This document shows, piece after piece, positions 28,319-40,200 of a stretch of 64,000 nucleotides of DNA (its first letter is position 1; each line of letters begins with the position of its first letter). This DNA is from JAKEGK01 sp050116575 (lineage in GTDB: Bacteria > Pseudomonadota > Gammaproteobacteria > SZUA-152). A program made the position numbers and the translations under genes. The notes beneath the pieces were generated by a model, which was not told the origin of the DNA, did not search any database, and saw nothing but the letters and a program-made list of their open reading frames with translations. Location of the stretch: contig JASFOJ010000004.1 of assembly GCA_050116575.1 (NCBI GenBank), positions 1 to 64,000 on the forward strand, written 5' to 3'.

Positions 28319-28821
28319 CATAAAAATACAATAACTATCAGAATTAATTACTCTTTTTAGACAGCGGTTCCAGCGTTCTCGTTCCCGAAAAGCCGCGGGG
28401 AAAACAACAATATTATTAATACTGTAAGCGATGTTAAAACGGCAGCGTGCCACCGAAACAATGCCCTTTTTGGGGTTGAATTCTCGGCACGAGTAGTGAG
28501 GATATTGGACTGGATACTAGTTATAATTATTAAATGAAATATAAGTTACATGCGCTATCTATATCTAATTACTATCTATATACGTAATACCTTATCGTTT
28601 ATTTATCAAGACTGCACCAACGTCGGCTATTACAACACCGGCCAGTGCGTTACAGGCACTATACTACAGAATTATAATCAAAACCGTTGTTGCGAGTTAT
28701 GAGGGCTGACTGAATCCCGTCACCTGTTACGCCAATGGGTCCAATGCTAACCACATCGCTGATAAGCTGATTAGATATAGAGTTGTTTTAAATACCGAAG
28801 TACTGAAACCCCGGATTTGAA

Positions 28822-28906
28822 TGGTGCCGATGGCCGGAGTCGAACCGGCACGGCTTGCGCCACTGCCCCCTCAAGACAGCGTGTCTACCAATTCCACCAC
28901 ATCGGC
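28822..28906 (-). tRNA. tRNA-Leu (anticodon GAG)
   Basis: 85 nt including an encoded CCA. The acceptor arm GCCGATG pairs with the 3' part CATCGGC; the D-arm TGGTGGAATTGGTAGAC, the anticodon loop TTGAGGG, a long variable arm typical of class II tRNAs, and the T-arm GGTTCGACTCC are all present. Stem CTGTC/GGCAG contains one G-U. Its place between secG and nuoA is usual in this group of bacteria. Confidence 0.97.
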
Positions 28907-29018
28907 ATGTCTATTAGTAATTCATTAAACACTGTATTAGCAGCTACGAACGATGCGTCGGTCCAAACACCACATATTGTTTGTAGTTGCACCGCTGGAT
29001 CCTGGGTCAAGACGGCTG

Positions 29019-29495
29019 TCATTGTTGTGGCGCTGACGGTACGTCTTGCGGCTTGTCAGACGAACTCTGCTTCTGGCTGGGTGGCGCTGACGATTCGGTC
29101 TTGGGAGTCGCAGGTACATCCGATGTTTGCCCGCTTTGCGTCTTGGAAGATGCCGGCTCCCCCGGTGGTGGCGGTGGTATTTCGTCAGATGCCGGCGCCT
29201 GTTCTGTTTGCTGCTGCTGAGCGCTATCCATGACACTGGTCGGTGCTTCCGGGCTCTTGTGCAAATAAGCCAGTGACAAACTGGTCAGAAAAAACACGGT
29301 CGCCAACACTGCCGTGCTACGCGAAAGAAAGTTACTGGACCCCTGGGCTCCAAATACCGAGCCCGACGCCCCACCCGATGCCCCGGCGCCAAAAGCGGCA
29401 CCAGCATCAGCACCTTTGCCGTGCTGGATCAAAACCGTTCCTATAATGCCGATGGCGGCCAATATATGGATAACGGTTAAAACTGTCATAAACAT
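29019..29495 (-). CDS. secG: Protein translocase subunit SecG
   Basis: 158 residues. Two membrane helices (~4-22 and ~55-74) flank the conserved GKGADAGAAFGAGASGG-like cytoplasmic loop. SecG aids the SecYE channel in protein export. The C-terminus (~80-158) is a long Pro/Ser/Gln/Glu-rich tail, longer than in E. coli. It follows tpiA by 77 bp and precedes tRNA-Leu. Confidence 0.93.
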   Translation of the reverse strand: MFMTVLTVIHILAAIGIIGTVLIQHGKGADAGAAFGAGASGGASGSVFGAQGSSNFLSRSTAVLATVFFLTSLSLAYLHKSPEAPTSVMDSAQQQQTEQAPASDEIPPPPPGEPASSKTQSGQTSDVPATPKTESSAPPSQKQSSSDKPQDVPSAPQQ

Positions 29496-29572
29496 AACAA
29501 CGGTACCTTAAGTAAATTCATCGTTCGAAGATTAAAAAATGATGATGTGTCCGGGTGTCCCGGCCACGCCTG

Positions 29573-30325
29573 TCAATTGGCTGCGCAACAGATGGATAAA
29601 AAGCCCTTGGCGTCCAGGGATGCCCCGCCAATGAGTCCGCCATCAATGTCCGGCTGACTGAACAGCTCCTTGGCGTTATCCGGTTTTACACTGCCGCCAT
29701 AAAGGATTTGCACCGCTTCGGCGACCGCGGCATTCTGGTCCGCCAGGCGTTTGCGGATAAAAGCGTGCACCTGCTGGGCCTGTTCAGGCGTGGCAGTTTT
29801 ACCGGTGCCGATTGCCCAGACAGGTTCATAGGCTATTACCGCGTCTTTTAGCGCGTCGATGCCAGCCGCAGCGATAACCGTGTCCAGTTGCTCGGCCACG
29901 ACGTTTTCTGTTTTGCCGGCTTCACGCTCCTCGAGCAGTTCCCCCACGCACAGGACCGGTTTAATGCTGGATTTTTGCGCCGCCAGAAATTTGTCCGCGA
30001 CCTGCTGGCTGGATTCCTGATAAATCGACCGGCGTTCCGAGTGGCCCACAATGGCGTAGTGGCAGCCAAATTCTTTCAGCATGGACGCCGAGACTTCACC
30101 GGTATAGGCGCCCGCATCAAATTCACTGACATTTTGTGCTCCATAGCTAATGGAAGTATTTCTAAGTAAATCCGCCACTTGTGGTATATAAACATAAGGT
30201 GAGCATACGGCAATCTGCGCTTTTTTAACGTCGTCGACGCCGCCGAGAATACCTTCCAGCAGGTCCTTGTTTTGCTGGAGGGAACCATTCATTTTCCAGT
30301 TACCTGCCACGAGTGGTTGGCGCAT
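29573..30325 (-). CDS. tpiA: Triosephosphate isomerase
   Basis: 250 residues, the normal length. It interconverts dihydroxyacetone phosphate and glyceraldehyde 3-phosphate. Catalytic residues are visible: NWKMNG (Lys), the His in IVGHSERR, and the Glu in AYEPVWAIGTG followed by the phosphate loop and YGGSVKPDN. It lies between glmM and secG. Confidence 0.98.
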   Translation of the reverse strand: MRQPLVAGNWKMNGSLQQNKDLLEGILGGVDDVKKAQIAVCSPYVYIPQVADLLRNTSISYGAQNVSEFDAGAYTGEVSASMLKEFGCHYAIVGHSERRSIYQESSQQVADKFLAAQKSSIKPVLCVGELLEEREAGKTENVVAEQLDTVIAAAGIDALKDAVIAYEPVWAIGTGKTATPEQAQQVHAFIRKRLADQNAAVAEAVQILYGGSVKPDNAKELFSQPDIDGGLIGGASLDAKGFLSICCAAN

Positions 30326-30460
30326 GATTTATCCTCAAATTCTTGAAAAACGGCCACGAAGCTTAACCGCTGGCGCCGAAAAAATCAATGTGGGCGGATA
30401 GTTGGCTTATTGTTTGGTAAAATCTGCAGTTGGGAAAGACCGTAAAGCCACGGGGCGGGC

Positions 30461-31816
30461 TCAAGCCGCGGTGAACTCCTGCTCGACCACCTGCGCCAGG
30501 CGGCTGGCTACCTGTTGAACCTCGTCTTCATCCTCGCCTTCCACCATGACCCGGACCAGCGGCTCGGTACCGGAGGGCCGCAGCAATACACGGCCGCGCT
30601 GCCCCAGCTGCTGTTCGGCATCGCTGACGGCGGACTGGATCGTCGCCGACCCGTTAATATCCACCTTTGTAGTGACCCGGACATTTATCAGCTGTTGAGG
30701 AAACTTCTTCATGCCGGATTTGATGTCCTTGAGCGATTTTTCGGCCTTGTGCATGGCATACAACACCTGCAACGCCGACACGATGCCATCCCCGGTGGTG
30801 GTTCTGTCCAGGCAGATAATATGGCCCGATCCTTCGCCGCCGACGCACCAACCATCCTGTTGTAACAGTTCCATCACGTACCGATCACCCACTTTCGCCC
30901 TCTTAAAGTCGATACCGGCGTCGCCAAGCGCGATTTCCAGGCCGAGATTGCTCATCACGGTGCCCACCACCCCACCGTTTAGAGCCTCATCGTTCAGACG
31001 GGAATTGGCAATTATATATAGTAGTTCGTCGCCGTCGACCAATTCGCCCTCGTGATCTATCATTAGAACACGATCACCGTCACCGTCCAGCGCGATTCCC
31101 AGGTCCGCCCCCTGCTCCACAACCGCTTTTTGCAGCGCCTCCGGCTCGGTACTGCCAAAGCCGTCATTGATATTCAAACCGTTGGGCGCGGTGCCAATGG
31201 TGGTTACCGCAGCGCCCAGTTCTTCGAACACACAGGGAGCCACTTGGTAAGTTGCACCGTGAGCGCAATCGAGCACGATCTTAAGTCCCTTCAAACTGAT
31301 ACCCAGTGGTACCGTGCTTTTACAGAATTCAATATAACGGCCGGCCGCGTCGTCCACCCGTTCGGCTTTACCCAACTCGGCGGAATCAACACAGGTGAAT
31401 TCCTTGTCCAGTTCCGCTTCGATGGCCAGTTCAATATCGTCGGATAACTTCGTGCCTTCGGCAGAAAAGAATTTTATGCCATTGTCAGCAAAGGGGTTAT
31501 GAGAAGCACTGATCACGATACCGGCCTGGGCGTGTAAGGTGCGAGTCAGGTAGGCAATGCCCGGTGTTGGCATGGGCCCCAGTAAAAAAATATCGACACC
31601 GGCGGCCGACAAACCCGCTTCCAGGGCCGATTCAAACATATAACCGGAAATCCTTGTGTCCTTGCCGATTAGCACCTTGGAACGTCCGTTGTTATGGCTG
31701 CGCTTTCCTAACACACGGCCCACCGCCCACCCGAGCTTCATGACAAATGTCGGCGTGATAACACCTTCCCCTACCCGGCCGCGTATCCCATCCGTTCCAA
31801 AATATTTTCTGTTCAT
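30461..31816 (-). CDS. glmM: Phosphoglucosamine mutase
   Basis: 451 residues. It converts glucosamine 6-phosphate to glucosamine 1-phosphate for peptidoglycan and LPS synthesis. The phosphoserine loop is GIVISASHNPFADNGIK, the metal-binding loop DGDGDR, the sugar-binding GEGSGHII and the phosphate-binding RPSGTEPLVRVM. It lies 15 bp after folP, the usual partner. Confidence 0.98.
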   Translation of the reverse strand: MNRKYFGTDGIRGRVGEGVITPTFVMKLGWAVGRVLGKRSHNNGRSKVLIGKDTRISGYMFESALEAGLSAAGVDIFLLGPMPTPGIAYLTRTLHAQAGIVISASHNPFADNGIKFFSAEGTKLSDDIELAIEAELDKEFTCVDSAELGKAERVDDAAGRYIEFCKSTVPLGISLKGLKIVLDCAHGATYQVAPCVFEELGAAVTTIGTAPNGLNINDGFGSTEPEALQKAVVEQGADLGIALDGDGDRVLMIDHEGELVDGDELLYIIANSRLNDEALNGGVVGTVMSNLGLEIALGDAGIDFKRAKVGDRYVMELLQQDGWCVGGEGSGHIICLDRTTTGDGIVSALQVLYAMHKAEKSLKDIKSGMKKFPQQLINVRVTTKVDINGSATIQSAVSDAEQQLGQRGRVLLRPSGTEPLVRVMVEGEDEDEVQQVASRLAQVVEQEFTAA

Positions 31817-31831
31817 TGACAGCTACCTGTT

Positions 31832-32740
31832 TTATACTGATTCAACAGCATTAATAATCTTGATAACGTCCATGGTCGGATCCACATCGTGAACACGAAC
31901 AATATCCGCTCCTTTATCAACCGCCAAGGTCGCCAGGGCCACACTACCAATCAAACGGTTCTCCACCGGCTTGTCCAACAGAGCCCCGATCATGGATTTG
32001 CGCGAAACGCCCACCAATAACGCCGTACCCAGTTCCTTAAATTTCGCCAGATGTTTCATCAGCAATAGATTGTGTTCCAGCTTTTTGCCGAACCCGAAAC
32101 CAGGATCGATCACCAGTCGATCCCGGGTAATCCCCGCATCCAGACACGCCATAACCCGTTGTTGCAGAAATGTGAAAACATCCTGGACAACATCATTATA
32201 GTGGGGATTGTACTGCATGGTACGCGGCTCGCCCTGCATATGCATCAAGCATATCGCAGCGTTACTATTTGCCAAAACCTCAATGGCGCCCGGCGCCTGC
32301 AGCGCGTTGACGTCGTTGACCATATCACAGCCGGCGTCGAGGGCCTCCGCCATCAGTTCCGGTTTGCTGGTATCGACCGATATGATCGCGTGCGGATATT
32401 GTTGTTTAATCGCAGCGACCACAGGCAGCACACGCTCGCGCTCTTCATCCAGACTAACAGCCTGCGCTCCGGGGCGGGTGGACTCGCCACCAATATCAAG
32501 GATTTTGGCGCCGGCTTGCACCATCACCCCGGCCTGGTGCAGCACTTTATCAACCGACACGTTAACCGACAGTTTCCCGGCGGGATCCTTATCGGTAACG
32601 ACTTTTTCTTCTACAACTTTTTCTTCCACAAAAAACTGACCCCCGTCTGAAAAAGAATCGGGGGTCACATTTAAAATTCCCATGATGCAGGAACCGGTAA
32701 GATCAAGGTCTTTGCTGCCGCATCGTAGTACCTTCGTCAT
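31832..32740 (-). CDS. folP: Dihydropteroate synthase with an N-terminal loop insertion
   Basis: 302 residues. It condenses 4-aminobenzoate with the pterin diphosphate in folate synthesis and is the sulfonamide target. Family blocks: MGILNVTPDSFSDGG, DIGGESTRPGA and DPGFGFGK. After DSFSDGG there is an insertion of roughly 20-25 residues, absent from typical family members, that begins with a tandem EEKVVEEKVV encoded by two near-identical 15-bp units. It sits in the flexible loop near the active site. The enzyme otherwise looks intact. It is followed by glmM. Confidence 0.95.
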   Translation of the reverse strand: MTKVLRCGSKDLDLTGSCIMGILNVTPDSFSDGGQFFVEEKVVEEKVVTDKDPAGKLSVNVSVDKVLHQAGVMVQAGAKILDIGGESTRPGAQAVSLDEERERVLPVVAAIKQQYPHAIISVDTSKPELMAEALDAGCDMVNDVNALQAPGAIEVLANSNAAICLMHMQGEPRTMQYNPHYNDVVQDVFTFLQQRVMACLDAGITRDRLVIDPGFGFGKKLEHNLLLMKHLAKFKELGTALLVGVSRKSMIGALLDKPVENRLIGSVALATLAVDKGADIVRVHDVDPTMDVIKIINAVESV

Positions 32741-32803
32741 CTGCCGTAAAACCTGATAAACGCTGATGTGCGTTTGCCGGTCTGCGCTCGGGTGGTTTAG
32801 CCG

Positions 32804-34738
<1,935 letters not shown>

Positions 34739-34847
34739 TATTCTAGCCTCAACTTGTTATATAACTGTTTCTACCTTATCTTACCTCGAAACACAACAAT
34801 GTTACCCCGCCGATTTTTGAGGGATTTATGTTGCTGGTCCCTGTATT

Positions 34848-35486
34848 TTATTTTAGATAACCTCGAGCCAATAAATACACCTCGCGGGAGTTGGATTTGG
34901 AGGCTTTGGGTTTACGTGTAATGACCTTGTTGAACTGCTCTCGTAAGCTTTTGAAATAACTATCAAATCCAGCCCCCTGGAAGACCTTTACCAGGAAATC
35001 GCCATTATCACAAAGCACATTTTGAGCCAGATCCAGCGCCAATTCCGCCATGTACATTGCCCGCGGCTGATCCACGGCTTTTATACCACTTATATTGGGG
35101 GCCATATCACACATTACAAGCGCCACACTCCGGTCCCCTATTACCTCTAAGAGCTCGTCATAAATGGTAGGTTCCGTGAAATCGCCCTGAATAAACTGCA
35201 CGTTAGCGATGGCATCCATCGGCAGGATATCCATCGCTATGACCGATCCCGACGGGCCGACGATCTCGGCTGCCACCTGAGACCAGCCACCCGGCGCCGC
35301 CCCCAGGTCCACCACCGTGATGCCGCGCCGTAAAATATTATCTTTTTCCTGAATTTCCAGTAACTTATAGACTGCCCGTGAGCGATACCCCTGTTTCTGG
35401 GCTCGTTTCACGTAAATATCATCGAAATGATCCTTGAGCCATTGCCGGCTGGTTTTACTGCGGGAGGAACGCTTTTTGGAAGCCAT
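34848..35486 (-). CDS. rlmE: 23S rRNA (uridine-2'-O) methyltransferase RlmE
   Basis: 212 residues. A SAM-dependent methyltransferase acting on U2552 of 23S rRNA. Motif I is VVDLGAAPGGWSQ; the catalytic K-D-K-E set is seen in SRAVYKL, MCDMAPN, FLVKVFQG and REVYLLARG. Upstream of ftsH as in most Gammaproteobacteria. Confidence 0.96.
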   Translation of the reverse strand: MASKKRSSRSKTSRQWLKDHFDDIYVKRAQKQGYRSRAVYKLLEIQEKDNILRRGITVVDLGAAPGGWSQVAAEIVGPSGSVIAMDILPMDAIANVQFIQGDFTEPTIYDELLEVIGDRSVALVMCDMAPNISGIKAVDQPRAMYMAELALDLAQNVLCDNGDFLVKVFQGAGFDSYFKSLREQFNKVITRKPKASKSNSREVYLLARGYLK

Positions 35487-35510
35487 ACAGGGACAATACG
35501 AAACAAGCTA

Positions 35511-35553
35511 TCGGGTTAGTTTTGAGTTAGTTTTGAGTTAGTTTCGGGTTAGT
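35511..35553. repeat. 11-bp tandem repeat upstream of rlmE
   Basis: Four consecutive copies of TTTGAGTTAGT-like units (second and third identical, first and last reading TTCGGGTTAGT). It includes the stop codon of the 80-residue membrane protein, so copy-number changes could alter that protein's end. Confidence 0.6.
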
Positions 35554-35791
35554 TTTCGCTGACATGCCGCGCCAAATAGCGGGTACGCACCACCAACCAC
35601 ACCGCGGAAATGAGTCCGAACAGCAGCAATAATCCGATCTGGGCAACGTCATTGCTTGTGATAGAATCCACGATCAGCCAGAATACCGAGCCTAAAACAA
35701 TAATGACCGCCAGCTCCAGTTTGACTGCGTTAAACGGACTGGGCGCAACCTGCAACCCCGGTTTACGGTTTTGTTCAGATTCTTTCATCAT
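35549..35791 (-). CDS. Small membrane protein of unknown function
   Basis: 80 residues (79 if the second Met is used). A polar N-terminus is followed by two hydrophobic helices (~27-45 and ~51-68) and a short basic end. No family is recognised. It lies between rlmE and divergent yhbY; its stop codon falls in an 11-bp tandem repeat. Moderate support comes from its clear membrane profile and position. Confidence 0.5.
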   Translation of the reverse strand: MMKESEQNRKPGLQVAPSPFNAVKLELAVIIVLGSVFWLIVDSITSNDVAQIGLLLLFGLISAVWLVVRTRYLARHVSEN

Positions 35792-35828
35792 TCAACGACA
35801 ACTTGATAACGACAACTTTGTAATTAAT

Positions 35829-36125
35829 ATGCCACTTTCCAATAAACAGAAAAAATTCCTCAAGGGCCGTGCTCATTCACTCAAACCGGTGGTTATTATC
35901 GGCGCCGCCGGCGTGACCGAGGGAGTCATTACTGAGATTGACAACAGCATTGAGCACCACGAACTCATCAAGGTTCGTCTAAATGCCTCCAGTCATGACC
36001 AACAACAAGCCATGGTTGGCACAATTTGCGAGAAAGTGCACGCCGAGTTGATAAATACGATTGGCCATGTTGCCATTTTTTATCGCCCCGCCAAACAACC
36101 GGTATTGCAACTTCCCAACAAGTAA
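35829..36125 (+). CDS. yhbY: Ribosome assembly RNA-binding protein YhbY (CRM domain)
   Basis: 98 residues, a stand-alone CRM domain. Family signatures: LSNKQKKFLKGRAHSLKP at the N-terminus, the GxxG-like loop IGAAGVTEGVI, and a final GHVAIFYRPAKQP. It associates with pre-50S particles. The frame is open further upstream, but the ATG at 35829 starts the conserved domain. It ends six bp from the convergent DUF4149 gene. Confidence 0.95.
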   Translation: MPLSNKQKKFLKGRAHSLKPVVIIGAAGVTEGVITEIDNSIEHHELIKVRLNASSHDQQQAMVGTICEKVHAELINTIGHVAIFYRPAKQPVLQLPNK

Positions 36126-36131
36126 AATAAT

Positions 36132-36599
36132 TTATAGTTGTTGCGTGCTCTGTACGACAGCGCCTTTGCGTTTATCCAATCCGAATATTACCAGTACCAG
36201 CCCTGCCAGGCTTTCAATCAAATACAGGATTGAGGCGATGCCATGCAACATACCGAATTGCTTCATCTGCGCGCTGCCTTCAACCAGCCCCTGAAGTTTC
36301 AAAGATACCATCATAGGCTGCAAAATATATTCACCGGTCGCAACCAACACCAGCATCGTTATAAGAACCCATACGCGCCAATGCATGCCGGTGCGTTTTA
36401 GTACACTTGCAGACAGCAATGCCCCGGCGATTAAGCCAATGTAGCTGATGATGTGAAACATTTGCCCGGCGAGAGAGCCAGCCAATTGCCGGTCATCCAG
36501 CATAACAAACAGCGTGGGCGCCACGATGTAACCAATGGCCCAGAGTCCACCGACCCAAAGCGTTAGCAGGACACGTTCACCCGCCAGAAAAAACTGCAT
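36132..36599 (-). CDS. DUF4149-type membrane protein
   Basis: 155 residues with four predicted membrane helices. The N-terminal block LTLWVGGLWAIGYIVAPTLF matches DUF4149/TMEM205-like proteins of unknown function, commonly found near greA and carB in Gammaproteobacteria. It is 131 bp downstream of greA. Confidence 0.8.
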   Translation of the reverse strand: MQFFLAGERVLLTLWVGGLWAIGYIVAPTLFVMLDDRQLAGSLAGQMFHIISYIGLIAGALLSASVLKRTGMHWRVWVLITMLVLVATGEYILQPMMVSLKLQGLVEGSAQMKQFGMLHGIASILYLIESLAGLVLVIFGLDKRKGAVVQSTQQL

Positions 36600-36730
36600 C
36601 GATGCTCTCCCTCGTGTGTACTACCGTGTGCCTGGTATTTAATGATTGACCTGCTTGATGTCCGAGTCACCGGCACTTGCACAGCCGAATAACCGTCAAC
36701 ATCGAGTGATGCGAAGCCGGCTAAAACTGC

Positions 36731-37210
36731 TTAGATGTACTTAACCTCGACGATTTCATAGTTTTTCTTGCCACCCGGGGCGTCCACGACGGCAACGTCA
36801 CCCTCTTCCTTGCCAATCAGGGCGCGTGCGATCGGCGACGTGATCGATACCAGCCCTTTTTTGATATCGGCCTCATCTTCACCAACAATTTGATAGGTAA
36901 TCTCGTCACCGCTGTCTTCGTCCACGAGGTCAACCGTTGCCCCGAACACCACTTTGCCCGTTGGTTCCAGCTTGGTAACGTCAATGATCTGCGCATTGCC
37001 CAGCTTGCCGTTAATGTCTGCAATGCGCCCTTCAATAAAACTTTGCTGCTCACGGGCGGCATGATACTCAGCGTTTTCCTTGAGGTCTCCATGCGCGCGC
37101 GCTTCGGCAATTGCTTCTATTACCCTGGGACGGGAAACTTTTTTCAGTTCCTCCAGTTCAGCGCGCAGTTGTTCCGCGCCGCGTGCGGTAATGGGTACCT
37201 TTTTTGTCAT
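36731..37210 (-). CDS. greA: Transcription elongation factor GreA
   Basis: 159 residues. An N-terminal coiled coil with the acidic tip region (AEARAHGDLKENAEYHAA) and a C-terminal FKBP-like domain ending in YEIVEVKYI. It stimulates transcript cleavage in backtracked RNA polymerase. The ATG overlaps the carB stop codon (ATGA), so it is translationally coupled to carB. Confidence 0.98.
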   Translation of the reverse strand: MTKKVPITARGAEQLRAELEELKKVSRPRVIEAIAEARAHGDLKENAEYHAAREQQSFIEGRIADINGKLGNAQIIDVTKLEPTGKVVFGATVDLVDEDSGDEITYQIVGEDEADIKKGLVSITSPIARALIGKEEGDVAVVDAPGGKKNYEIVEVKYI

Positions 37211-40200
37211 GATTTCAACTCCTGATGCAAATCCTGAAGACGACTGATCAAAGAAGGATTCTCCTGCAACATCGCAAGGCAGGTTGCCCGCGCACCGGCT
37301 ATGGTGGTTGCATACATCACTTTTTGTTGTAACGCATTGCTGCGTATGGTCCGGGAATCAGCGATGGCTTTCCTGCCTTCCGTGGTATTTATGATAAAGT
37401 GTATTTCATTATTTTTGATCATATCAACAATGTGGGGCCGTCCTTCTCCCACCTTGTAAACGGGGGTGCATGCCACTCCCGCCTTCTGCAGGACTTTTGC
37501 GGTACCGGAGGTCGCTACAATATCAAAGCCCAGTTCCAGCACCTGTTTCGCCACTTCAATGGCCGACTGCTTGTCCGCGTCGCGGACACTGATAAAGGTA
37601 CGTCCGGATTTGGGAAATACAACCCCCGCGCCCAATTGTGCTTTGGCAAAGGCTTGCGGAAAGGTTTTGCCAACACCCATGACTTCACCGGTGGATTTCA
37701 TTTCCGGCCCCAGTATCGGATCACAGAACGGAAACTTGTTGAAGGGAAATACGGCTTCCTTTACGGAAAAATAATGGGGCACAACTTCGGTGGTAATACC
37801 CTGTTCATCCAGGCTCTTACCCGCCATACAGCGGGCAGCAACTTTGGCCAACGGGACCCCCGTCGCTTTGGATACAAACGGCACCGTTCGCGACGCCCGG
37901 GGATTCACCTCTATAATATAAATTTCATCGCCTTTCACTGCGAACTGGGCATTCATTAATCCAACCACGTTTAATTCACGCGCCATTTTTTGCGCCTGAA
38001 CACGCAATTCCTTCTGGATATGTTCCGGCAAACTGTATGGCGGTAACGAACAGGCCGAATCCCCCGAGTGCACGCCGGCCCGCTCAATGTGTTCCATAAT
38101 GCCGCCGGTTAACACCTTATTACCGTCACTGACGGCGTCCACGTCCACTTCGATGGCATCATCAAGAAACCGGTCCAGTAACACCGGCGAGTCATTGGAC
38201 ACGCTGACAGCGGTGTCCATGTAACGGCGCAATTCCGATTCCTTATAGACAATTTCCATGGCGCGCCCGCCCAGCACATATGACGGTCTGACCACTAGCG
38301 GGTATCCCAGCTGGTTGCCCAGTTCCACGGCTTGTTCCATGGTCGTGGCGGTACAGTTGGGCGGTTGCAGTAAGTTCAGTTTCTGCAGCATTTTCTGAAA
38401 CCGCTCGCGGTCTTCCGCCAGGTCGATGGAATCCGGTGAGGTACCAATGATGGGCGCGCCCGCGGCTTCCAGGTCACGCGCCAGTTTCAGCGGCGTTTGA
38501 CCGCCATATTGCACAATAATGCCTTTGGGTTTTTCCAGTTCCACCAGTTCCAGAACATCTTCCAGGGTCAGCGGCTCAAAGTACAGGCGATCAGACGTGT
38601 CATAGTCGGTGGATACGGTTTCAGGGTTGCAGTTCACCATGATGGTCTCATAACCATCCTCGGCCATGGCAAACGCGGCGTGCACACAACAATAGTCAAA
38701 TTCGATTCCCTGACCGATGCGATTCGGTCCACCACCCAGCACCATAATTTTCTCCCGGTCACTGGGATCGGCTTCGCATTGTTTTTCGTAAGTGGAATAC
38801 ATGTATGCGGTACTGGTGGCAAATTCGGCCGCACAGGTATCAACCCGCTTATACACCGGCCGGATGCCCAGTTCATGGCGCGTGGCACGGAAGGCTTTTT
38901 CGGAAACTTCCAGCAACGCCGCCAGCCTGGCATCGGAAAATCCCTTGCGCTTGAGTTGAAAAATTTCATCCGCGTTAAAGGATTTCAGTTCCCGGCCCTT
39001 GACCCCTTTTTCCAGTGCCACTAACTCTTCAATCTGGATCAGGAACCAGGGGTCAATGTGGGTATATTCAAATATTTCTTCCCGTGGCACGCCCTGACGA
39101 AACGCGTCCGCCACATAACGAATACGGTCTGGACCCGGCGTGCGCAGTTCATGCTGCAACCGATCCCTGATGTCGTCTTCGTCCTCGTCCAGGATTTCAT
39201 CTAAACCATCAATACCTGTTTCCAGGCCGCGCAGGGCTTTTTGCAGGGATTCCTGAAAGGTGCGGCCTATCGCCATCACTTCGCCGACGGATTTCATCTG
39301 GGTACTCAATACCGGTTCGGCGTCGGCAAATTTCTCAAAGGTAAACCTTGGTATCTTCGTCACGACGTAATCAATGCTGGGCTCGAACGAGGCCGGCGTT
39401 GCACCACCGGTGATTTCGTTTTGCAGTTCATCGAGGGTATAGCCGACCGCCAATTTGGCTGCGACTTTGGCAATGGGAAAACCCGTTGCCTTGGAAGCGA
39501 GCGCAGATGAGCGCGACACCCGGGGATTCATTTCGATGATGATCATGCGGCCATTTTCCGGGTTAATGGCAAATTGCACATTGGACCCGCCTGTATCTAC
39601 CCCGATTTCACGCAACACCGCCAATGAGGCGTCTCGCATGATTTGATATTCCTTGTCAGTCAACGTCTGGGCCGGTGCCACAGTAATGGAATCGCCGGTA
39701 TGAACACCCATGGCATCAAAGTTTTCTATGGAACAGATAATGATGCAATTGTCCTTGTGGTCGCGTACCACTTCCATTTCATATTCTTTCCAGCCCAACA
39801 CCGATTCTTCAATCAACAATTCATGGGTGGGCGATAAATCCAGACCACGCTGGCAGATCTCTTCAAATTCCTCCCGGTTATAGGCAATGCCCCCGCCGCT
39901 GCCGCCCAGGGTAAACGATGGCCGAATGATCGTGGGAAAACCGACGGACTCCTGGACCTTGTAGGCCTCCTCCAGACTGTGAGCCACATCCGAGTGCGGC
40001 GTATCCAGGCCAATGTTTTTCATGGCGTTGCGGAATCGGTCGCGGTCTTCCGCCTTGTCGATGGCGTCGCGGGATGCGCCGATCATTTCCACATCATATT
40101 TTTCCAATACGCCTTCGCGGGCCAGATCCAGGGCGCAGTTCAGGGCGGTTTGTCCCCCCATGGTGGGCAGCAATGCATCGGGGCGCTCTTTTTCGATAAT

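Larger units (their letters stand above)
27773..28821. other. Gene-free 1-kb region upstream of nuoA
   Basis: No convincing coding frame. It presumably holds the nuo promoter. Visible structure: a 12-bp palindrome at 27873-27884 and a multi-stem inverted-repeat block at 28222-28318. Around 28500-28700 it is AT-rich without clear signals. Confidence 0.5.
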
